Below, piece after piece: positions 36,704 through 45,011 of a stretch of DNA of 64,000 nt. Position numbers and translations under genes: made by a program. Every line of letters starts with the position of its first letter. The stretch's first letter is position 1. The stretch is from Corynebacterium pseudodiphtheriticum DSM 44287 (lineage in GTDB: Bacteria; Actinomycetota; Actinomycetes; Mycobacteriales; Mycobacteriaceae), in NCBI RefSeq assembly GCF_000688415.1, contig NZ_JIAH01000012.1:1-64000 (forward strand), given 5' to 3'. The notes under the pieces were generated by a model. That model saw nothing but the letters and a program-made list of their open reading frames with translations. It searched no databases and was not told the DNA's origin.

Positions 36704-36784
36704 AATGACACCTTTCGCTTGGGTTTTCGTGTCTGAATATCCCAATTTTACTGCGAAAGGTGGCCCCGCGCTGTGCAAGTTTGC

Positions 36785-37537
36785 TCACGCCCGTGGCAAG
36801 AAACCTTTCAACCGCAACAGTTTATCCATGCCGTTGACCGCTCCATTGCCTAGATTTGGTTCATCTCCATTGCGCGCCATAGTCTGCTTGATCCAGTTGA
36901 TCTCAGCTGAGATATCGGCCAAGTTCATCGGCGTTCCGTTGCCAGAAATCGCGGAAGCTACGCCGGATAGCTTACCGTCAATGAACAATGGTCCGCCGGA
37001 ATCACCAGGCTGTGCATACGCTCCGTCTTTGTGGTGAACGGTGTACATTTTGCCGTTGTTATAGCTGCCGTTTTGATATAGGTTTTTCACTTCTGCCTGG
37101 GAGTGCGGCAGCCGCTTGTGCGAGGTGCTATCCCAGCCGTAGAAGGTTCCTACCTGGCCTGGCTTTGGCGCTTCAGTAGCCAACTCTGGGTAGCTATCGA
37201 AAGTGAATGCGGAGTGCGTGGACATACGCACCAAGGCAATATCGCCAGTTGGTGCGTGGTAGGCCTCTTCAGTGCCATCCACTCCGGTCTTTTCAACACC
37301 AGTGTGCAACAGGTGCGCCGTGGTGCCATTGCCGAAGCAGTGTTTTGCTGCCAAAATCCAGTGCGGGCTGATGGCAGTTCCGGTACATCCGCCGACGATG
37401 ACGACGTTTTTCGCCAGTGCATCGTCATCCGAGACCGGAGTGCCGCCCTGCACGGCATGAGCGGACGGGGCGGCAATGATGCTTGCTGCCATTGTTACGG
37501 CAGCAGCTAAGGATAGCGCAATCTTATTTATGTTCAT
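36785..37537 (-). CDS. Secreted trypsin-like serine protease (paralogue 1)
   Basis: The 250-residue protein has a Sec signal peptide (MNINKIALSLAAAVTMAASI, cleavage after AHA). The S1 triad is visible in AAKHCFG (His), GDIALVRM (Asp) and GDSGGPLF (Ser). TAACAT lies 7 nt before the ATG at 37537, favouring this start over 37546. It is about 80% identical by eye to the next gene upstream, so the pair arose by tandem duplication. The mature protein ends shortly after the protease domain. Confidence 0.88.
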   Translation of the reverse strand: MNINKIALSLAAAVTMAASIIAAPSAHAVQGGTPVSDDDALAKNVVIVGGCTGTAISPHWILAAKHCFGNGTTAHLLHTGVEKTGVDGTEEAYHAPTGDIALVRMSTHSAFTFDSYPELATEAPKPGQVGTFYGWDSTSHKRLPHSQAEVKNLYQNGSYNNGKMYTVHHKDGAYAQPGDSGGPLFIDGKLSGVASAISGNGTPMNLADISAEINWIKQTMARNGDEPNLGNGAVNGMDKLLRLKGFLPRA

Positions 37538-37603
37538 GCGGGACATGTTACTTCATTTGGAAAAGTCTCCATGTGGCCCAAAAGGAAATTCCCGGACAGA
37601 AAT

Positions 37604-38560
37604 TTACAGGCTGGACGACGACAGCAGCGGGCTGCCCTGGTTAGGCCGTGCAGGTTTCGCTGGCTGCTGCTTGCCAGGTTTTGGTTGGGCAGGTTTTGGT
37701 TGGGCAGGTTTTGGTTCCTGCTTCTCTGACTGCGCAGGTTGCGGCTGTGGTTGCTCTGGATTTGCTGCCTGCTCCTGAGTTTGCTGCCCGTTTTCTTTAT
37801 CTTTTTCTGCCCCCGGCTTCTTCAGCCCCTTCTCCTGCAAAATTTTGTCCATGCCATTAACCGCGCCATTGCCCAGGTTTGGCTCGTCACCGTTTTTCGC
37901 CATGGTCTGTTTGATCCAGTCCAACTGGGCAGAGATATCGGCCAAATTCAGTGGCACGCCGTCACCGGAAATTGCGGAAGCCACACCGGACAGCTTGCCG
38001 TTGATGAAGAACGGCCCACCGGAATCACCTGGCTGCGAGTACGCACCGTCTTTGTGATGAACAAGATACATCTTGCCATTGTCGTAGCTACCGTCCTGGT
38101 ACATACCTTGCACCTCAGCCTGTGAATGCGGCAAGCGCTTGTGTGAGGTGTTATCCCAGCCGTAGAAGGTTCCTACCTGGCCTGGTTTCGGTTCTTCAGT
38201 GGCCAGCTCTGGGTAGCTGTCAAAATCAAATGAGGAGTGCGTGGACATGCGCACCAAGGAAATATCGCCACTCGGTGCATGATAGACCTCTTCGGAGCCT
38301 TTCGTGCCGGTCTTTTCAATCCCGGTGCGTACCAGCTTTGCGGTGGTGCCGTCACCGAAGCAATGCCGTGCAGCCAGCACCCAGTGTGGGCTGATGGCGG
38401 TGCCGGTGCATCCAGAGACGATGACGACGTTTTTCGCGTTTGCATCGTCATCGGAAACTGGAGTTCCGCCCTGTACGGCGTGAGCGACTGGAGCGGTAAT
38501 GATGCTTGCTGCCATCGTTGCGGCAGCAGCTAAAGACAGCGCAATCTTTTTTGTACTCAT
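37604..38560 (-). CDS. Secreted trypsin-like serine protease (paralogue 2, Pro/Gln/Lys tail)
   Basis: This 318-residue protein has a signal peptide ending near AHA. The S1 triad is AARHCFG, GDISLVRM and GDSGGPFF. After the domain (about residue 250) it has a tail of about 65 residues rich in Pro, Gln, Lys and Glu, encoded partly by three 15-bp repeats (37675-37719). Such a tail could span the cell wall. TATTGT lies 7 nt before the ATG at 38560, so M3 of the longer frame is used. It is a tandem paralogue of the neighbouring gene, and the pair separates betB from betT. Confidence 0.88.
   Translation of the reverse strand: MSTKKIALSLAAAATMAASIITAPVAHAVQGGTPVSDDDANAKNVVIVSGCTGTAISPHWVLAARHCFGDGTTAKLVRTGIEKTGTKGSEEVYHAPSGDISLVRMSTHSSFDFDSYPELATEEPKPGQVGTFYGWDNTSHKRLPHSQAEVQGMYQDGSYDNGKMYLVHHKDGAYSQPGDSGGPFFINGKLSGVASAISGDGVPLNLADISAQLDWIKQTMAKNGDEPNLGNGAVNGMDKILQEKGLKKPGAEKDKENGQQTQEQAANPEQPQPQPAQSEKQEPKPAQPKPAQPKPGKQQPAKPARPNQGSPLLSSSSL
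37675..37719. repeat. Three-copy 15-bp coding repeat in protease 2
   Basis: CAGGTTTTGGTTGGG occurs at 37675 and 37690, and CAGGTTTTGGTTCCT at 37705. They encode PKPAQ repeats in the tail. Confidence 0.9.
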
Positions 38561-38687
38561 GCGCATTACAATACTTTATTCGGAGAAGTCTTGTACTGAG
38601 CTGAATGTGGGTCGCAAGTTATTTAATGAATGCGATAATTTACACACTGCTAACACCGGAGCTGCTGCTTTTTGCTAAGGAGTCCTC

Positions 38688-38861
38688 ATGAGCTATTCAA
38701 AACTGGCACAGTCGTGCATCATTGCCGCATGGGCAGCATTGATCATCCCTATACTGTTGATGATTTTTGTTGACTCCACCGGCGGACTGTGGCTTTTGGT
38801 TCCAACTTTCCTGACAGCTGCTGCTGTTACTTCTTTTTGGACAATAAAAGCCACACAATAG
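38688..38861 (+). CDS. Tiny two-helix membrane protein (57 residues)
   Basis: The protein starts MSYSKLAQSCIIAAWAALI and ends FWTIKATQ, with two hydrophobic helices (about 8-28 and 33-52). The ATG has a strong AAGGAG site 7 nt upstream, and GATAAT (38634-38639) could be a -10 box. It lies on the strand opposite to betT and the proteases, inside the segment bracketed by 19-bp repeats. I recognise no family. Confidence 0.6.
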   Translation: MSYSKLAQSCIIAAWAALIIPILLMIFVDSTGGLWLLVPTFLTAAAVTSFWTIKATQ

Positions 38862-38882
38862 CTTCATCCGAACAGCAAGAAA

Positions 38883-38927
38883 CCCCCGGAATCACAGCGG
38901 ACTGTTGCCTACAAGGTGATCTGGGGG
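38883..38927 (-). terminator. Hairpin terminator after betT
   Basis: An imperfect 12-bp stem (38883-38895 with 38916-38927) is followed on the minus strand by GTTTCTTG. It lies 70 nt after the betT stop. It could also end the small plus-strand gene. Confidence 0.6.
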
Positions 38928-38997
38928 CTTCGCTATAGCTGTACTGCTGACGCGCTAATCGCACCGCGGTTACTAGCCAGGGTCAATAACACCGGCT

Positions 38998-41157
38998 TTA
39001 TTCGGAGAAGTCTTCCTTCCAGCTGCGAACCGGATCCGAATTATCCGACAGGTCCGAAGAACCACGCAGCGGCGCCTGCATGTGCAGGTACTCCAAGTGG
39101 CGATCGTAGAGGTCAAGCACGTTATTGATCAGCTGATCTTCGTCGTAGCCATAGACGTCAAAGCCCATGGATCCGTTGTTATCGAAGACCTCCAAGCGAT
39201 AATAATCACTATTTCCGTCCACGAAATCCGGGCTTTCAGTCTGGATTGGGTACAACTGATAACGGAACTCGCGCTCGTCACCCAGCTGAATTTCCAGGTC
39301 CAGCTGCGGCAACTGACACTCTGGTACCAAGCTGGTGAGCAAACGGGCATCCAGGCCTTCGTTGCGCAACTCGGTGCAGAGTTTCTCCAGCGCAGGAGTG
39401 GCGGTGTTCTCGAAGTACGCGGTAATTTCCTCGCCGTTTGGCCAGCGGTTGGCACGACCAATCCGGGATTTCCACCGGGCACCGGCAACACGACCGGCGA
39501 TCGCGGAGTGCAGCGCCACTGCACGGGAATCACGTTGGATGTTCTCTTGCCGCAGGGACTTCCACAGCGAGAACATCACCATCCACATCACGAAAGCGAA
39601 CGGCAAGCCCATGATCACCGTGGCAGCCTGCACCGCGGCCACACCACCAATCCCCAGCATGCCCAGCGTCAATACGCCGACGGTCAGCGACCAGAACACG
39701 CGCAACCACGGCGCGCCATCCTGACGATGGTCAATGATGTGCGAGGTGAAGTTCGCCATCACCAGCGCACCGGAGTCCGCCGAGGTGATGTACAACAACA
39801 GACCACACAAGGTAGCCAGCAAAATCAGGGCCGATGCACCCGGGTAGGTGCCCAGCAGTTCATAAAAACCGGACTCCGGCTGTGCCATGGCGGTTTCGGC
39901 AAATTCTTCATTATTGCCACCCATGACCAAATCCAGTGCGGAGTTACCAAAAAACGACATCCACAGCACGATGAATAGGAATGGGAACATCAAGGTACCG
40001 ATGACGAATTGGCGCAGGGTGCGGCCGCGGGAAATGCGTGCCAGGAACAGGCCGACGAAGGTCGCCCAAGCAATCCACCAGGCCCAGAAGAACAGCGTCC
40101 AGGCTTCCATCCACGCGCTGACGGCTTCCTGATCATCCGCGTAGGCGTAGGTGTCCATCACCCAAGCCGGGAAACTCGCCAGCATCGTGCCGACGTTATC
40201 GATCAGCGAGTTCAGCAACCAGGCGGTCTTACCGGCGATAAGCACGTACAAGCCCAAGAAAATGGCGACGGCCACGTTGAGCTCCGAAAGACGGCGAATA
40301 CCCTTGTCGACGCCGGAAATAGCGGAAATCGTCGCCACGATCACGCCGACGGCAACCAAGGTAGCCTGCAAGCCCATGGTCACCTCAAAGCCGAAGATAA
40401 TGTGCAAACCGTAGCTGAGCTGAACCACACCGATACCCAGCGACGCCGCGATACCGAAAACGGTTCCCAGCATCGCGGCAACTTCCACGGAATGCCCAGC
40501 AGCACCGTGAATACGCTTACCGATGATGGGATACAGCGCCGAGCGGATCGCCAACGGCATGTTCAAGCGGTAGGCGAAGTAACCAAAAGCCATGCCCATC
40601 AACGCGTACATAGCCCAACCGACGATTCCGTAGTGGAACATAGCCCAGGCCACGGCTTCTTTTGCCGCGGCGTAGGTTTCTGGGTCCGTTGTTGGTGGCT
40701 CAAAGTATTGCGTGAGAGGCTCAGCGACACCGAAGAACATCAGGTCGACGCCGATACCAGCAGCGAACAACATCGATGCCCAGGTGTACAGGCTGTACTT
40801 CGGACGGGAGTGGTCCGGCCCCAGCCGGATACTGCCGGTGCGAGAAAATGCTACAACCAACACGAAGATGACCACCGCGGTGGCAGTCAAAATATAAAAC
40901 CAACCAAAATTACCGGCGATCCAGCTGGTGATCGCGTTCAGGTTGTTTTCCGCAGATTCCGTAGCAATGAAGGTGTAGAGCGCGATTGCCAGGATGATCG
41001 CACTGGAAAAACCAAACACCATCCAGTTCGGCTTCGCCACTGGGACGTCATCGCCGTGATCATAGCCGGTTTCTACACGGAAGGTTCCCACCAGCGCCCG
41101 CGGGATAAACCGCGAAGCTCTAGTATTTGTCGATTGCGGCTCAGCTTGTTCAGCCAC
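38998..41157 (-). CDS. betT: Choline transporter, BCCT family (BetT-like)
   Basis: The 719-residue protein has twelve helices. AAGIGVDLMFFGVAEP carries the Asp typical of choline-selective BCCT proteins, and WTLFFWAWWIAWATFVGLFLARISRGRT is the Trp-rich motif of helix 8. The cytoplasmic C-terminal domain of about 180 residues, with YRLEVFDNNGSMGFDVYGY and LDLYDRHLEYLHMQ, is the BetT extension involved in osmotic control. It imports choline for BetA/BetB. AAGGAG is 6 nt before a GTG at 41157, preferred to the ATG at 41163. Confidence 0.9.
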   Translation of the reverse strand: MAEQAEPQSTNTRASRFIPRALVGTFRVETGYDHGDDVPVAKPNWMVFGFSSAIILAIALYTFIATESAENNLNAITSWIAGNFGWFYILTATAVVIFVLVVAFSRTGSIRLGPDHSRPKYSLYTWASMLFAAGIGVDLMFFGVAEPLTQYFEPPTTDPETYAAAKEAVAWAMFHYGIVGWAMYALMGMAFGYFAYRLNMPLAIRSALYPIIGKRIHGAAGHSVEVAAMLGTVFGIAASLGIGVVQLSYGLHIIFGFEVTMGLQATLVAVGVIVATISAISGVDKGIRRLSELNVAVAIFLGLYVLIAGKTAWLLNSLIDNVGTMLASFPAWVMDTYAYADDQEAVSAWMEAWTLFFWAWWIAWATFVGLFLARISRGRTLRQFVIGTLMFPFLFIVLWMSFFGNSALDLVMGGNNEEFAETAMAQPESGFYELLGTYPGASALILLATLCGLLLYITSADSGALVMANFTSHIIDHRQDGAPWLRVFWSLTVGVLTLGMLGIGGVAAVQAATVIMGLPFAFVMWMVMFSLWKSLRQENIQRDSRAVALHSAIAGRVAGARWKSRIGRANRWPNGEEITAYFENTATPALEKLCTELRNEGLDARLLTSLVPECQLPQLDLEIQLGDEREFRYQLYPIQTESPDFVDGNSDYYRLEVFDNNGSMGFDVYGYDEDQLINNVLDLYDRHLEYLHMQAPLRGSSDLSDNSDPVRSWKEDFSE

Positions 41158-41263
41158 CACCATCTCCTTATTTTACTGTTACGCATATGTCGCTGCGTTT
41201 TGCGGATGCGTTGTGCGGATTTTTTGATTCCACTTTGAACCAATTCTCAGTTTTCAAGCTTTT

Positions 41264-41287
41264 TGACTGTATACCATCACACAGTCA
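41264..41287. promoter_or_regulatory. Inverted repeat between betT and betA
   Basis: TGACTGT (41264-41270) and ACAGTCA (41281-41287) form a perfect 7-bp inverted repeat with a 10-bp spacer in the 218-bp divergent region. It could be the operator of a TetR/BetI-type repressor; no betI gene is in the window. Confidence 0.5.
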
Positions 41288-41375
41288 TTGGCTAGGGCTA
41301 TTTTTCACCGCTAGGCTGGAATATTGTTCCGCACACGGCTACCGCCGTGGGCTCTAGCAGTAGAAAGGACACAGC

Positions 41376-43178
41376 GTGAGCATTTTTTCGCGACTGTTTA
41401 ATTCCATGAATGCCGCGACCTCGGCCAAAAAAGCGTCGAAAAACTCGGCGCCAGTTACCGACGAGGTCAGCGATGTCGTAGTCGTCGGCGGTGGATCTGC
41501 AGGATCGGTGGTTGCTAACCGCTTGACCGAAGACCCTGATACCCGCGTCGTCGTCCTGGAAGCCGGACGCCCAGACAGCATCTGGGACCTTTTCATCCAC
41601 ATGCCTTCGGGCTTCTCCTTCCCCATCGGCGATAAAGACTACGACTGGCTCTACGAAACCGAGCCAGAGCCAGAGATGAATGGCCGCCGCGTACCCCACG
41701 CCCGCGGCAAAGTCTTGGGTGGTTCCGGTTCCATCAACGGCATGATTTTCCAGCGCGGCAACCCGCTGGATTATGAAAAGTGGGCAGAAAACCCAGGTCT
41801 AGAGCACTGGGACTACGCACACTGCCTGCCTTATTTCAACAAAATGGAAACCGCGAAAGGCGCCGACGCCAACGATCCGCGCCGTGGCCACAACGGCCCG
41901 CTGTACCTGTCCCGCGGCCCGGCCACCAGCCCGCTGTTCCAGGCACTGTTCAAATCCGTGCAGGAATCCGGCTACGAGCTGACCAACGACGTCAATGGCT
42001 ACCGGCAGGAAGGCTTCGCGCCTTTCGACCGCAATATTAAAAAAGGCCGCCGCCATTCGTCGGCACGCGCCTACCTGCACCCAATCTTGCAGCGGGAAAA
42101 TCTGGAAGTACGCACCCAGGCTTTCACCCGTCGCGTGATTTTCGACGGCACCACCGCCAAGGGCGTGGAATACGAATGGCAGGGTGCTACCCGCCGCATC
42201 TACGCGGACAAGGTCATCCTGGCTTCCGGCGCTATCAACACGCCACAGCTGCTGCAGCTTTCCGGCGTGGGCCCACGCGAATTGCTGGAAGAGCACGGCA
42301 TTGACGTCGTCAAGGAACTGCCAGGCGTGGGTGAAAACCTGCAGGATCACCTGGAAGTCTATATCCAGTATGAGGTAGATACGCCGCATTCCTCGCAGCC
42401 TTACCTGCGCAAGTGGCGCTGGCCTTTCATGGGCCTGCAGTGGTTGCTGACCCACAAGGGCCCTGTGGCAACTTCCCACTTTGAGGCCGGTGGCTTCGTG
42501 CGCTCCAACGACGACGAAGAATACCCGAACCTGATGTTCCACTTCCTGCCTATGGCAGTGCGTTACGACGGCACCCCGGCCAAGGTCAAGCATGGTTTCC
42601 AGTGGCACGTCGGCCCAATGTTCTCCGATACCAAGGGCTGGGTGCGCATCCAATCGGCAGACCCACACGTCAAGCCGAAGATGCTGTTCAACTACCTGCG
42701 TACCGAGCAAGACCGCCGCGAATGGGTCGAGGCTGTGCACAAGGCACGTGAGCTGATGGCCACCGACGCGATGGCCGAGCACGGCACCCGCGAATTCTCC
42801 CCTGGCCCGGCTGTGCAAACCGACGAGGAGATCCTGGAGTGGGTCCGCAACGACGGCGAGACCGCTTTGCACCCTTCCTGTACTGCAAAGATGGGCGCTG
42901 AGGACGACCCAATGGCAGTGGTGGACCCAGACACCATGCAGGTGTGGGGCACCGAAGGCTTGTACGTCGTCGACGCTTCGGTCTTCCCATCAATCACCAA
43001 CGGCAATATTTACGCGCCGACGATGATGGTCGCGGAGAAGGCAGCAGACCTGATCAAGGGCAAGAACCCACTGCCAGCAAACAACGCGCCGTTCTACCGT
43101 GCCGGTCAGGACATGCCGTTGTACGCCGAAGGAGAAGAACGCCGCGACCACGTCGAGGCGCCTAGCTCCTGGGAGTAA
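41376..43178 (+). CDS. betA: Choline dehydrogenase, GMC oxidoreductase (BetA)
   Basis: This 600-residue flavoprotein has the ADP-binding VVVGGGSAGSVVANRL at residue 37, ARGKVLGGSGSINGMIFQRG (GMC signature 1), GAINTPQLLQLSGVG (signature 2) and, at the C-terminus, LHPSCTAKMG with the catalytic His and NGNIYAPTMMVAEKAAD. It oxidises choline to betaine aldehyde. The N-terminal extension of about 30 residues is Ala/Lys/Ser-rich. AAAGGA lies before the GTG at 41376. It is divergent from betT. Confidence 0.93.
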   Translation: MSIFSRLFNSMNAATSAKKASKNSAPVTDEVSDVVVVGGGSAGSVVANRLTEDPDTRVVVLEAGRPDSIWDLFIHMPSGFSFPIGDKDYDWLYETEPEPEMNGRRVPHARGKVLGGSGSINGMIFQRGNPLDYEKWAENPGLEHWDYAHCLPYFNKMETAKGADANDPRRGHNGPLYLSRGPATSPLFQALFKSVQESGYELTNDVNGYRQEGFAPFDRNIKKGRRHSSARAYLHPILQRENLEVRTQAFTRRVIFDGTTAKGVEYEWQGATRRIYADKVILASGAINTPQLLQLSGVGPRELLEEHGIDVVKELPGVGENLQDHLEVYIQYEVDTPHSSQPYLRKWRWPFMGLQWLLTHKGPVATSHFEAGGFVRSNDDEEYPNLMFHFLPMAVRYDGTPAKVKHGFQWHVGPMFSDTKGWVRIQSADPHVKPKMLFNYLRTEQDRREWVEAVHKARELMATDAMAEHGTREFSPGPAVQTDEEILEWVRNDGETALHPSCTAKMGAEDDPMAVVDPDTMQVWGTEGLYVVDASVFPSITNGNIYAPTMMVAEKAADLIKGKNPLPANNAPFYRAGQDMPLYAEGEERRDHVEAPSSWE

Positions 43179-43194
43179 TGAAAACTGATGCTAA

Positions 43195-44784
43195 TTAAGC
43201 ACGTGCGCCGTCGACAGGTGCACGCCTGGTTTCGTGCCCGGCGTGCCCAGTGTGCCCGGCGCGCTTGCTCAGCAAGACGTCGGCAAGCAGCATCGCTGCC
43301 AAGCTAATTCCGAATAGCGGCAAGAAACCGCCCACGGCAACCAGGAATACTGCGACGATGGTCCACTGCTTGGTGCTCAGCTTCGTGCGTGGCCCCGGGA
43401 TGCCTGCGGTCGCGCCCGGGGTTGGGCGGCGCTTCCACCAGATCATGTAGCCCAGCACCACCAGGCCCGCGATGGCCAGCGCGGTGACCAACAGCAGGAT
43501 CTGCAGTGGCAGGCCGAACATGATGCCCATGTGCAGGTAAATGCCCCAAGAAGTCAGCTTGGAAAACAGTGGCAGCTCGGAAAATGGCAGGCGGTCGATG
43601 ACTTCGCCGGTCTCACCATCGACGGAAATGGCATCCGAGGTGGTGCGCCATTCGGTCCAGCGCTCGCTGGCCTGCCAGCCGTGCTCAACGCTTTCGCCTG
43701 GGTACATGCGCAATGAACCAGTCAGGCCCTCTTCACGAGCCGTCGCCAAGACCTGATCGGCCTGTTCGGCAATTTCCTCCGGGGTCCAGGCGCGAGCTTC
43801 TGCCTCTGCTTCCGCGCCACCGCCACCGCCGTGGCCAGCGTGTTCTGCGTGCGGGTCTGCGGCTTCTGCTGATTCACCGCTGAGTTCCGTGGTGATCGGA
43901 TCCGCCCGCCACTGCAACGCTTCCACGGTGCGGTTTACGTTTCCGCCAGCGTAAGTGGACCACGTAATTCCGGTGACCGACAGCGCCAGCATGCCGATGA
44001 GCATCCAGGTTCCCGTCACGCCGTGCAGGTTGACCAGGCGCCGACGTCCGGTGCCTTTGTTTTTGGTGTCCTTGGCATCCTTGACGCCACCATTTTTCAC
44101 TTCTTTGCCGGTACGCGCGTTACCGAACCCGAATAGCTGCTGCACCTTTTTATTGCGGGAAGCCCACAACACCAGGCCACCCAAGGCGAAAAACCACAAC
44201 CAGCTGGCAGCCAGCTCCGAATACAGCTCGCCTACTGGCCCCAGGTGCATGCTCTCATGCAGGTGTGAAATCCACCGGCGCAGAGGCAACTCGCCCAGAC
44301 CGGAATAAGATGGCTCGTCACCAACGACGGCTCCGGTGTACGGGTTGACGAACACACTGCGCAGTTCTGCCTCGTCAATGGTTTCGTCGATAAGCAGCAC
44401 GCGGGTGGTCTCACCAGGTTCCGAGGACGGCCACACCTGGGCAATATCCAAATCCGGGAAGGCTTCGTGGGCGTTATTTACTTGCTTTTCCAACGAGATG
44501 GTGTTGGTAACGCCTTCTGCTCCGGGTGGCGGGGTGACGGTCAGTACGTCCTGGTACACCAGCTTTTCTGCGGTGGGTGCGACTGCATACAGTGCACCAC
44601 TGATGGCGGCGATGAGCAGGAACGGTCCGATGAACATGCCAGCATAGAAATGCAGGCGTCGGAGCAGCGCAACCAGTGCATTGGGTTTGCGTACGCCACG
44701 TTTATTGCGCGCAGAGGTCTCGTCGACGGCGCCAGCAGGCATCGTGGTAGATGCTTGCGCTGGGCGATCTTGGCGTAGAGTCAT
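43195..44784 (-). CDS. PepSY-domain membrane protein (iron-reductase-like)
   Basis: The 529-residue protein has four to five helices in the PepSY-associated TM layout. LRRLHFYAGMFIGPFLLIAAISGALYA begins it, and SHLHESMHLGPVGE and GIYLHMGIMFGLPLQILL contain paired His residues like haem-ligating helices. An insert of about 20 residues rich in His/Gly/Ala/Glu (HAEHAGHGGGGG) could bind metal. Homologues lie near siderophore genes and may reduce ferric iron, but no iron gene is next to it here. The true start is the ATG at 44784; the upstream extension is out of character. Confidence 0.8.
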   Translation of the reverse strand: MTLRQDRPAQASTTMPAGAVDETSARNKRGVRKPNALVALLRRLHFYAGMFIGPFLLIAAISGALYAVAPTAEKLVYQDVLTVTPPPGAEGVTNTISLEKQVNNAHEAFPDLDIAQVWPSSEPGETTRVLLIDETIDEAELRSVFVNPYTGAVVGDEPSYSGLGELPLRRWISHLHESMHLGPVGELYSELAASWLWFFALGGLVLWASRNKKVQQLFGFGNARTGKEVKNGGVKDAKDTKNKGTGRRRLVNLHGVTGTWMLIGMLALSVTGITWSTYAGGNVNRTVEALQWRADPITTELSGESAEAADPHAEHAGHGGGGGAEAEAEARAWTPEEIAEQADQVLATAREEGLTGSLRMYPGESVEHGWQASERWTEWRTTSDAISVDGETGEVIDRLPFSELPLFSKLTSWGIYLHMGIMFGLPLQILLLVTALAIAGLVVLGYMIWWKRRPTPGATAGIPGPRTKLSTKQWTIVAVFLVAVGGFLPLFGISLAAMLLADVLLSKRAGHTGHAGHETRRAPVDGARA

Positions 44785-44928
44785 GGACAAAAGCCTTCGG
44801 GTTCGGGGACTAAAACTTGTTAAGTGAAGTTCTCGTCTGCAGCCGCGAACTACACAAAGTAGTCGCACCCCGAGTGGGAAAAGTTCCCAAGCAATTTTTA
44901 AAGTTTCGGGTTGATGATCTTTTCAAGT

Positions 44929-44938
44929 CAACCGGTTG
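44929..44938. promoter_or_regulatory. Palindrome in the galM/PepSY intergenic region
   Basis: CAACCGGTTG is a perfect 10-bp palindrome within a wider TTTCAA-n9-TTGAAA inverted repeat (44921-44941). It lies 60 nt upstream of the galM -10 box and could be an operator. Confidence 0.4.
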
Positions 44939-44998
44939 AAACTTCCCAGCAAAATAGGCATGAGACGCACCACCGCGGAGGCTTTCCACCACACGACT

Positions 44999-45004
44999 TA
45001 AACT
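44999..45004 (+). promoter_or_regulatory. -10 box of galM (leaderless)
   Basis: TAAACT ends 7 nt before the ATG at 45012. Confidence 0.6.
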
Positions 45005-45011
45005 GCTGGGC

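Larger units (their letters stand above)
38574..39014. repeat. 19-bp direct repeats bracketing a small-ORF cassette
   Basis: CTTTATTCGGAGAAGTCTT occurs at 38574-38592 and, identically, at 38996-39014. The second copy is the last codons of betT (EDFSE and stop); the first lies just upstream of protease 2. Between them are a 57-residue ORF and a terminator, so the segment looks inserted or duplicated. Confidence 0.85.

Noticed and set aside
35216-36736. 506-codon open frame on the plus strand opposite betB
   Set aside because: It is the mirror of a well-supported aldehyde dehydrogenase, with no ribosome site and His/Val/Gly-rich nonsense-like content; long antisense frames are usual at this GC.
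44785-44860. DtxR iron box upstream of the PepSY gene
   Set aside because: No sequence close to the 19-bp TTAGGTTAG-type palindrome is present, despite the likely iron link.
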